Shown: piece after piece, positions 7,348 to 13,062 of the stretch | How positions within the stretch are numbered: the stretch's first letter is position 1 | How the letters are laid out: every line of letters starts with the position of its first letter | The notes under the pieces: generated by a model | What the model was told of the DNA's origin: nothing | The model's database searches: none | The model's input: only the letters and a program-made list of their open reading frames with translations | NCBI GenBank assembly: GCA_002427325.1 | Contig: DIQS01000060.1 | Span: forward strand, 18,077 to 32,521 | Direction: 5' to 3' | DNA: 14,445 nucleotides | Origin: Cloacimonetes bacterium UBA5456 | Lineage (GTDB): Bacteria; Cloacimonadota; Cloacimonadia; Cloacimonadales; Cloacimonadaceae | Made by a program: the position numbers and the translations under genes

Positions 7348-8535
7348 TTATTTCTCCTGTGTGTTCAAAGAGTTATATAGAGGGCTGAGTTCACGCAGCT
7401 TTTTAGTGATCTCTGCGAGGGTGTCAACCGTGTAATCCAGCTCTTCTTTTGTAATATATTTATTGAGAGTAAACTTCATCGAGCCATGCGATTGCACGTG
7501 GTTTTTACCCATGGCGAGCAAGACATAGCTGGGCTTGAGTCCTTGAGATGCGCAGGCAGAGCCCGTTGCCACCGTGATGCCTTTCATATCCAGCATGACA
7601 GTGACGGATTCGCCTTCGATATAATCTATGGAAACGTTGATATTATGCGGTGCGCGCCCTTCACCGACGGCGCCATTGAGCTCGATGTGCGGGATCTTTG
7701 CTTCCAGTTTCTCTAAGAGATAATCCGAAAGCTCTCTGAGTGTTGCGATCGTAGCGTCTAAATCGGCAAAAGTGATCTCCACCGCCTTGGCAAAGCCAGC
7801 CATCAGTGCGATCGAGAGACCGCCGGTTTGCAGATTATCCACCCTTTTCACGCCGTGTATCAATTGCGCAAGCCTGACCCCTTTGCGCACATACAGCGCT
7901 CCGATGCCTTGCGGGCCATGAATCTTGTGTGCCGAGATGCTCATGAGGTCAATGCCAAAGTCATCCACTTTCAGATGCATCTTGCCATAAGCCTGCCCTG
8001 CATCGACCATGAAATATATCTTTTGCGTGGCAGAATCCAAGATTTCCCTGATCTCTTTGAGCGGCTGAATGGTGCCCACCACGTGATTCACGGCAGTGGT
8101 CATAAAGAGGAAGGTATCAGGACGGATGGCATCTTTGAGCTCTTGCAGGTCTATCTTCGCCTGATTATCTGCGCTGAGATATGTCACCTCAACGCCTTGC
8201 TTTTCCAGCCAGGCGGCATTGGTGAGAAGATCAGGATAGTCCACCACGCTCACGATGGCATGCCCGCCTTTCACGGCATTGGCGATACCCTTGATGGCGA
8301 TGTTATTTGCAACTGTCCCGCCGGAGGTGAAGTGGATTTCATCCGGATTTGCACCCAGAGAATCCGCAACGATCTTTGCAAAAGATGCGATATTCTCGCT
8401 TGCTTTCTCGCCCGTGCTCACGAAGCTGGCGGGATACCAAAACTGTTGATTAAAATACGGTAGCATTGCGTCCAAGACTTCTTGATCCAGCGGACTGGTG
8501 ACGCAATTATCCAAGTAGATTGAACCGGGTTTCAT
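7348..8535 (-). CDS. iscS: Cysteine desulfurase, IscS/NifS family (divergent active site)
   Basis: A PLP enzyme that takes sulfur from L-cysteine and passes it as persulfide to the scaffold. The 395-residue protein has the IscS order of motifs: YLDN (7-10), TSGGT (70-74), VDAGQ (177-181), SAHKIHGPQGIGALYVR (201-217) with the PLP lysine Lys204, and ATGSACAS (323-330) with catalytic Cys328. Several normally invariant positions differ. The EH motif with the PLP-stacking His reads DYPDLL (Tyr100), VNNE reads VNHV (150-152), SGGTE reads SGGTV, and the RSGT loop reads QTGG (236-239). Core fold and nucleophile are kept, so it is probably active, but by an altered site. Its ATG overlaps the regulator stop as ATGA, and the scaffold gene follows by 1 nt, which supports an Isc role over a NifS/SufS or csd role. 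Confidence 0.88.
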   Translation of the reverse strand: MKPGSIYLDNCVTSPLDQEVLDAMLPYFNQQFWYPASFVSTGEKASENIASFAKIVADSLGANPDEIHFTSGGTVANNIAIKGIANAVKGGHAIVSVVDYPDLLTNAAWLEKQGVEVTYLSADNQAKIDLQELKDAIRPDTFLFMTTAVNHVVGTIQPLKEIREILDSATQKIYFMVDAGQAYGKMHLKVDDFGIDLMSISAHKIHGPQGIGALYVRKGVRLAQLIHGVKRVDNLQTGGLSIALMAGFAKAVEITFADLDATIATLRELSDYLLEKLEAKIPHIELNGAVGEGRAPHNINVSIDYIEGESVTVMLDMKGITVATGSACASQGLKPSYVLLAMGKNHVQSHGSMKFTLNKYITKEELDYTVDTLAEITKKLRELSPLYNSLNTQEK

Positions 8536-8942
8536 TTATCTTTCCTTTCACGGATTCCGAGTATATCTTCCAGAGAAAATGAACTCAGAACCTCAGTTAA
8601 TTTATTATCGAGCATAGTAAAAAAGGGAGAGAGCGTGCACTCATCGCCCAGACAAAATCTTTGATCTCCCACCTCGCAGCGAGCGTTGTAAGAATCATCT
8701 TCCACGGCGTTTACGACATCAAAGAAAGAGACGGCTGAGGCATCTTTAGAAAGCGAATATCCTCCCAAACTTCCCGGCGTGCTTTGCACGATCCCAGAGC
8801 TTTTGAGCTGTGAAAGCAGATGCTCCACATACTTTTTGGGCAGGTTTTGAGCATCACAGATCTTCTGTGCCGAGATGTGTCCTTGTTCGGCAATCTCGAG
8901 CAGTGCTCTGAGCGCATATTCAATTCGCGTTGATACAGCCAT
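8532..8942 (-). CDS. Rrf2/IscR-family transcriptional regulator
   Basis: A 136-residue Rrf2 winged-helix regulator. It starts with the family hallmark MAVSTRIEYALRALLEIA, followed by a recognition-helix region (ISAQKICDAQNLPKKYVEHLLSQL, cut here in two: ISAQKICDAQ then NLPKKYVEHL) and a wing with GSLGGYSLS (57-65). Three cysteines, Cys89, Cys97 and Cys102 (spacing C-x7-C-x4-C), sit where IscR has its cluster ligands (C-x5-C-x5-C), so an Fe-S or redox sensor is likely. The ATG at 8942 was chosen over a TTG ten codons upstream because of AGGAG 8 nt ahead and the fit to the family. It leads the desulfurase and scaffold genes with an ATGA overlap and presumably regulates them. The altered Cys spacing leaves the ligand set uncertain. 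Confidence 0.9.
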   Translation of the reverse strand: MAVSTRIEYALRALLEIAEQGHISAQKICDAQNLPKKYVEHLLSQLKSSGIVQSTPGSLGGYSLSKDASAVSFFDVVNAVEDDSYNARCEVGDQRFCLGDECTLSPFFTMLDNKLTEVLSSFSLEDILGIRERKDK

Positions 8943-9038
8943 CTTTTTGTCTCCTATTTCTATCTTTTCCAAGCCCGTGCTGCGCTGCTCAATGTGTGGA
9001 GCCCGCCGGCATACGAACTTTGACTTTGTCTCTTATTA

Positions 9039-9055
9039 CATAGTAGTTCACTATG
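9039..9055. promoter_or_regulatory. Inverted repeat, candidate Rrf2/IscR-like operator
   Basis: A perfect 6-bp inverted repeat, CATAGT-AGTTC-ACTATG, is centred on 9047. It lies immediately downstream of the extended -10 box and covers the expected start site. A dimeric Rrf2 protein bound there would block its own operon. The sequence is not the known E. coli IscR site, so assignment rests on position and symmetry only. Confidence 0.4.
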
Positions 9056-9057
9056 CT

Positions 9058-9066
9058 ATTATAGCA
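9058..9066 (-). promoter_or_regulatory. Candidate extended -10 promoter of the Fe-S operon
   Basis: On the minus strand TGCTATAAT is a perfect extended -10 box. No good -35 lies 16-18 nt upstream (AACACC-like only), which fits an extended -10 promoter that depends little on -35 contacts. Transcription would begin near 9050 and leave a leader of about 108 nt before the regulator ATG. Confidence 0.5.
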
Positions 9067-9281
9067 AGAGAATTTTATCGGTGTTTTGGGGTATTGTCGA
9101 ACTGCAAAACTCCCAGTTTACGTTTCCGAATAAATATCCTCTACTATATATAGGGGCCCAAAATCGAAAAAAAAGCCCAAAATGAGCAACTATTTTTTTG
9201 ACGATCGTGTAACTCATTGCAAAACAATGCTGGAAATATTTTTGAGAAATAGTGAAACGGAAAATGTTATGTAAACTTGTG
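9067..9281. other. AT-rich intergenic stretch without a supported gene
   Basis: This is the left-centre part of the 616-nt gap between the regulator and the paralog array. It is AT-rich and has an 8-A run at 9167-9174 flanked by two copies of GCCCAAAAT (one abuts the run, the other precedes it by a few bases), and a small CATTG-CAAAA-CAATG hairpin near 9215-9229. The minus-strand reading frame across 9059-9316 lacks a good start, ribosome-binding site or family resemblance. I see no gene here. Confidence 0.6.
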
Positions 9282-9555
9282 GCGACTTTGTCGCAGCTAC
9301 AAGCTACAAGTGACAAGAGTAGAAAGTGGAGCTTTCTCGGTTAACGAGGGCGTTAACCTACCAAGGGAGGAATGCGCCGATGGCGCATGCGGCAACGAGG
9401 ACGTTCCCCGCCCGGGGAGGGAATGCGTCTGCACACGGGTTTGGCCAGGCAACATCTTGTTGCCTGAGAAAGCTTTGCTTTTTATTCTTTTGAGCGAAGC
9501 GAAACCTTCGGCGTCAGCCGGAACACTTGTAGCTTGTAGCTCGTAGCTCGTAGCT
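9282..9555. repeat. Hairpin-string element bounded by an 18-bp inverted repeat
   Basis: AGCTACAAGCTACAAGTG at 9295-9312 has a perfect reverse complement at 9524-9541. Between and beside these arms lies a run of unrelated short hairpins: GCGAC/GTCGC with loop TTT (9282-9294), GAAAG/CTTTC (about 9322-9336), GGTTAACG/CGTTAACC (9339-9358), ATGCGCC/GGCGCAT with loop GAT (9372-9388), GGCAACG/CGTTCCC with one mismatch (9391-9408), CCCC/GGGG (9406-9417), CAGGCAACA/TGTTGCCTG with loop TCT (9446-9466), AAAGC/GCTTT (9469-9481) and a bulged TTCGGC/GCCGGAA (about 9508-9523). No protein frame is credible. It could be a miniature mobile element, a REP-like dispersed repeat or a structured RNA; the sequence alone does not decide. 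Confidence 0.75.
9528..9555. repeat. Tandem 7-mer YGTAGCT x4
   Basis: Four contiguous copies of the 7-mer (TGTAGCT, TGTAGCT, CGTAGCT, CGTAGCT) form the right end of the hairpin-string element and end 3 nt before the stop codon of paralog A1. The left arm carries two inverted copies (AGCTACA, 9295-9308) and a degenerate third (AGTGACA). Confidence 0.85.
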
Positions 9556-9558
9556 TTT

Positions 9559-11169
9559 TCATTTCAGCTTAATAATCTTCACCGGCCTCTCTTTGAGACC
9601 TCCTTTCAGGAAATATATCCCGGCTCCCAGCCTCTTCCCATTTTCATCATGACCGTCCCAGACATAGTCCGAACCAGTTGCAGCAAGAGTTTTCACCTTT
9701 TGCCCTTTCAGGTTATAGATACTCAAATCATCAGCTTCCGGCAGTTTGGAGGATGTGATTTTCACACTATCCATAAAGGGATTGGGATAGGCTTTGAAAA
9801 GGACAGGGCTTTGCACGAGATCATCAACGGAAACCCTGTGCTCAAGATTCAGGAAGTAGTAGCGATAATGTGGGCTTCCAGAGTCATCTTGCAAAAGCAT
9901 CCTGAAAACTGCATAGTCAGCATTGCTAAAAGTCCGAGAATCAATTTGAGTATAGCCTTCTATATCAGGCTGCCAAGTGTCACCTTCCGGCCAGTTTGCA
10001 AATTCACCCTCTTCAAAATCTGCCAATTGGAAAGTATAAACCCCTTCATCATAATTTGCCAAGAGTAGTTTCCCTTGCAGATTGAAGGCATAATCATAGT
10101 TATTCCAGCCGAGCATGATCTCGGGAAGCCCTGTATAGTCTTCCAAGCTGCCGTCTGCCTGCAATTGAGAGAGGAAAAATCTGCGACTTATCGGATTATC
10201 ATACGTAGAATGGCTATACCAAAAACCAAAGATGGAATTGGCAAGCCTAAATGAAATATTGACATTACTACTCCCGGGATATACAGGATCACTGGTAACC
10301 CAAGATTGAGTCTCAAGATTATTATCATTTATATATAACACCCCTGTACTAGTACAATAAGGATAACTGCTCCAGCTCGCAAAGTAAGTATTATCACCGA
10401 AAGTATATATTGAACTGATAGCAGCGATATGCTCATAATACATGGTTGAATTCAGCGAACTATCCAAGACCATAATAGGTTGTTCAGGATAGGGTGGGTC
10501 TAAATAGTCCAGATCGGGATAGTCGGACTTGCTGATTACGAGGTGTTCTCCCATTTTGGTCACGAAGGGCACAGTTGGGGGATAAGCATCAGGATCAGTG
10601 AAATAATCAGGAATAGTATAATAAAGAGAGCTTGCTCCGGTTTCAAAATTCCACTCCCACAGGCAGGATTCCGAGTCATTATTTTTCCCATGGATAAGTA
10701 TGCTTTCATCCAAGAGAATAAAAGCTGGGCGGATTTCGCTATAAAGAGAATTGAAATCATCAATCGAGGATAAAAGCAGAGTCCAAGCTTGAAGCTGATT
10801 TCCCTCATGCTTTAGCAGGACAAGATACTCGTAATTATGAAATAAAAAGAAGTAGGGGCCGCCCTCCGGCGTTGGTCTGTGCAATGCAGAATGATAACGA
10901 AAAGAATACCTTGAAGCCGGTAAATCGCTAAAATCATAGAGCAATTGCTCACCCTCTTCTGTGCCGTCTATGTGCAGGCGTTTTACCAAAAACTGCTGTG
11001 TATTGGGGGAACTATATTTGTATAGGTTAAGAATGTTGTTGATATCCAGATAGTTGAGAGTGGCAGCGAAATCGCTATCGATAAAGCCAATCTCAGTCAG
11101 TTCGGCTTCGATAGCACCGAGGAAAGAGACTGCGAGTAAGATCACCAAGGTGATAATTCTGTGTTTCAT
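9559..11169 (-). CDS. Secreted paralog A1 with type IX (type A) / FlgD-like C-terminal sorting domain
   Basis: A 536-residue exported protein of unknown function. It has a Sec signal peptide (MKHRIITLVILLAVSFLGAI, cleavage near residue 21-22, no lipobox). A large central region of aromatic- and beta-strand-rich sequence follows, with recurring units such as NDSESCLWEWNFETG and LQGKLLLANYDEGVYTFQL that could be propeller-like blades. The last 75 or so residues run AYPNPFMDSVKI, IYNLKGQKVKTL, WDGHDENGKRLGAGIYFLKG and end KIIKLK, which is the pattern of the T9SS type A sorting and FlgD-Ig-like domains. The ATG at 11169 was chosen because AAGGAG (11177-11182) precedes it and the signal peptide starts there; the frame happens to stay open 31 codons further up. 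It is the last of three tandem paralogs. The hairpin-string element lies directly downstream. Confidence 0.85.
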   Translation of the reverse strand: MKHRIITLVILLAVSFLGAIEAELTEIGFIDSDFAATLNYLDINNILNLYKYSSPNTQQFLVKRLHIDGTEEGEQLLYDFSDLPASRYSFRYHSALHRPTPEGGPYFFLFHNYEYLVLLKHEGNQLQAWTLLLSSIDDFNSLYSEIRPAFILLDESILIHGKNNDSESCLWEWNFETGASSLYYTIPDYFTDPDAYPPTVPFVTKMGEHLVISKSDYPDLDYLDPPYPEQPIMVLDSSLNSTMYYEHIAAISSIYTFGDNTYFASWSSYPYCTSTGVLYINDNNLETQSWVTSDPVYPGSSNVNISFRLANSIFGFWYSHSTYDNPISRRFFLSQLQADGSLEDYTGLPEIMLGWNNYDYAFNLQGKLLLANYDEGVYTFQLADFEEGEFANWPEGDTWQPDIEGYTQIDSRTFSNADYAVFRMLLQDDSGSPHYRYYFLNLEHRVSVDDLVQSPVLFKAYPNPFMDSVKITSSKLPEADDLSIYNLKGQKVKTLAATGSDYVWDGHDENGKRLGAGIYFLKGGLKERPVKIIKLK

Positions 11170-11358
11170 TATAAAGCTCCTTCTATCATTTCTTAAAATC
11201 GAAAGCTGAGTTGCGCTGTCACGTTTGTGTTTGGGCAGGAAACATCCTCTTGCCTGCCCCAAAAGATAGCAACTTTACTTCAGCTTAATAATCTTCACCG
11301 GCCTCTCTTTGAGACCTCCCTTCAGGAAATATATCCCGGCTCCCAGCCTCTTCCCATT
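11138..11358. repeat. 221-bp perfect direct repeat, copy 1
   Basis: Identical base for base to 12842-13062, offset 1704 bp. It covers the 3' end of paralog A2, the whole 105-nt spacer and the start and signal-peptide codons of A1. Identity breaks at once on both sides, where the copies differ by scattered substitutions. It marks recent duplication or conversion of the array. Confidence 0.95.
11233..11259. repeat. Spacer hairpin GGGCAGG/CCTGCCC
   Basis: A 7-bp perfect stem with a 13-nt loop lies in the spacer between A2 and A1. No T-run follows it on the minus strand, so it is not a standard intrinsic terminator. Its flanks resemble the 9446-9466 hairpin of the downstream element (GTTTGG-CAGG-AACATC-TTGCCTG in common). 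Confidence 0.6.
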
Positions 11359-12873
11359 CTCATCATGACCGTCCCAGATATAGTCCGAGCCGGTAGCAAC
11401 AAGAGTTTTCACCTTTTGCCCTTTCAAGTTATAGATACTCAAATCATCAGCTTCCGACAGTTTGGAGGAGCTGATCTGCACACTATCTGTAAAGGGATTT
11501 GGATAAGCTTTCAGGCTGGAGGGGCTTTGCACGAGATCATCAACTGAAACTCTGTGCTCAAGATTCAAGAAGTAGTAGCGATTAAACCAGTTCCCGGAGT
11601 CATCTTCCAGAACCATACAGAAAACTGCATAGTCGTCGTTACTAAAAGTCCTTGTTTCAGCGGTATTATAATAATAGCCTTCTAAATCAGGCTGCCAAGT
11701 ATCACCCTCCGGCCAGTTTGCAAATTTACCCCTTTCAAAATCCGCCAATTGGAAAGTGTAAATCCCTTCATCATAACTCGCCAAGAGCAATCTACCCTGC
11801 AGATTAAGGGCATATTCATAATTATTTGGCACATCTGCGAGCTGAGGAGGACCTGTATAGTTTCCCAAACTACCGTCTGCCTGCAATTGGTAAAGAATAA
11901 ATCTGTGCGATGACAGATAACGTTGCGGAGAAGTATCATACCAAATACGCCAAGCACCAAAGATGGAATTGGCAAGCTCAAATGCGATACTGATGGTTAA
12001 TTCCGAGTAGTCAAAATCAGCAACACTTGTCTTTGTTTCATATTCAAAGCTATTATCATCGATGTAGATCACCCCTGTATCAGAAGTGCCAAGATGGGTG
12101 CCCCATCCAGCAAAATAAGTGTTATCATCAAATCTATAACCTGCACCGATGGCGGACATATGCTCATAATATATGTTTGAATTAAGCGAACTATCCAAGA
12201 CCATAATGGGTTGTTCTTCATGCACTTGAGCAGGATAGTAAGACATGCTGATTACGATATATTCCCCCATTACGGTGACGTAAGGTTGCCTTGAACCGTA
12301 GTCCGTAAAAGAGCCTGGGATGGTGTAATAAAGAGAGCTTGTTTCAGCTTCAAAATCCCATTTCCATAGGCAGTATTCTGAATCATTATCTTTCCCATGG
12401 ATAAGTATGCTCTCATCCGAAACAATAAAAACCTGAAATACTGTGGTGTAATTCGAGGTATCGTAATTATCCAAAGAGGAGAAAAGCAGATTCTTGGCCT
12501 GAAGCTGATTTCCCTCATGCTTGATGAGGACAAGATGTTGCGGATTAGAAAATATAAAAAAGGATTTTCCCTCCGGCGTTCGGCGATGTAATCTTGGATG
12601 GCTATAAAAACCATTCCCAGGATCGGAGATGTCGCTAAAATCATAGAGCAACTCATCCTCTTCTGTGCCGTCTATATGCAGGCGTTTTACCAAAAACTGC
12701 TGTACATTACTGTGTTTATATCTGTATATATTAAGTATGTTGTTGCTATCCAGATACTCGTGATTGGCACCCAGATAGTTTTCGACATAACCAACCTCGG
12801 TCAGCTCGGCATCGATAGCACCGAGGAAAGAGATGGCAAGCAAGATCACCAAGGTGATAATTCTGTGTTTCAT
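11275..12873 (-). CDS. Secreted paralog A2 with type IX (type A) / FlgD-like C-terminal sorting domain
   Basis: A 532-residue paralog of A1. The signal peptide differs at only one or two residues (LLAISFLGAIDAE versus LLAVSFLGAIEAE) and the last 75 residues are nearly identical, again ending KIIKLK. The middle aligns throughout but has drifted, with indels, for instance where A1 has DYPDLDYLDPPYPEQPIM and A2 has SYYPAQVHEEQPIM. Conserved anchors include QFLVKRLHIDGTEE, DESILIHGK, MVLDSSLNS, NSIFGAW, FQLADFE and FANWPEGDTWQPD. No catalytic motif is recognised; a surface-exposed or adhesin-like role is only a guess from the sorting domain. The ATG at 12873 has the same AAGGAG site as A1. The 105-nt spacer to A1 equals that from A3, and the three genes may be cotranscribed. 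Confidence 0.85.
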   Translation of the reverse strand: MKHRIITLVILLAISFLGAIDAELTEVGYVENYLGANHEYLDSNNILNIYRYKHSNVQQFLVKRLHIDGTEEDELLYDFSDISDPGNGFYSHPRLHRRTPEGKSFFIFSNPQHLVLIKHEGNQLQAKNLLFSSLDNYDTSNYTTVFQVFIVSDESILIHGKDNDSEYCLWKWDFEAETSSLYYTIPGSFTDYGSRQPYVTVMGEYIVISMSYYPAQVHEEQPIMVLDSSLNSNIYYEHMSAIGAGYRFDDNTYFAGWGTHLGTSDTGVIYIDDNSFEYETKTSVADFDYSELTISIAFELANSIFGAWRIWYDTSPQRYLSSHRFILYQLQADGSLGNYTGPPQLADVPNNYEYALNLQGRLLLASYDEGIYTFQLADFERGKFANWPEGDTWQPDLEGYYYNTAETRTFSNDDYAVFCMVLEDDSGNWFNRYYFLNLEHRVSVDDLVQSPSSLKAYPNPFTDSVQISSSKLSEADDLSIYNLKGQKVKTLVATGSDYIWDGHDENGKRLGAGIYFLKGGLKERPVKIIKLK

Positions 12874-13062
12874 TATAAAGCTCCTTCTATCATTTCTTAA
12901 AATCGAAAGCTGAGTTGCGCTGTCACGTTTGTGTTTGGGCAGGAAACATCCTCTTGCCTGCCCCAAAAGATAGCAACTTTACTTCAGCTTAATAATCTTC
13001 ACCGGCCTCTCTTTGAGACCTCCCTTCAGGAAATATATCCCGGCTCCCAGCCTCTTCCCATT
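12842..13062. repeat. 221-bp perfect direct repeat, copy 2
   Basis: The second copy of the repeat at 11138-11358. It spans the 3' end of paralog A3, the A3-A2 spacer and the A2 signal-peptide codons. Confidence 0.95.
12937..12963. repeat. Spacer hairpin GGGCAGG/CCTGCCC, second copy
   Basis: Identical to the hairpin at 11233-11259 because it lies inside the 221-bp repeat. It sits 16-42 nt after the A3 stop codon, and no T-run follows on the minus strand. Confidence 0.6.

Noticed and set aside
9059..9316. 85-codon open minus-strand frame in the large gap
   Set aside because: It runs through AT-rich spacer and the promoter region, has no good start or ribosome-binding site, and no family resemblance.
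9524..9555. Tandem YGTAGCT repeats as a CRISPR or iteron array
   Set aside because: Units are 7 bp, contiguous, without spacers, only four copies, and part of an inverted repeat; no cas or rep gene is near.
11170..11262. In-frame N-terminal extension of paralog A1 (and of A2 at 12874-12966) across the spacer
   Set aside because: It would start at TTG, lacks a ribosome-binding site, and places 31 charged residues ahead of a clear signal peptide that has its own AAGGAG and ATG.
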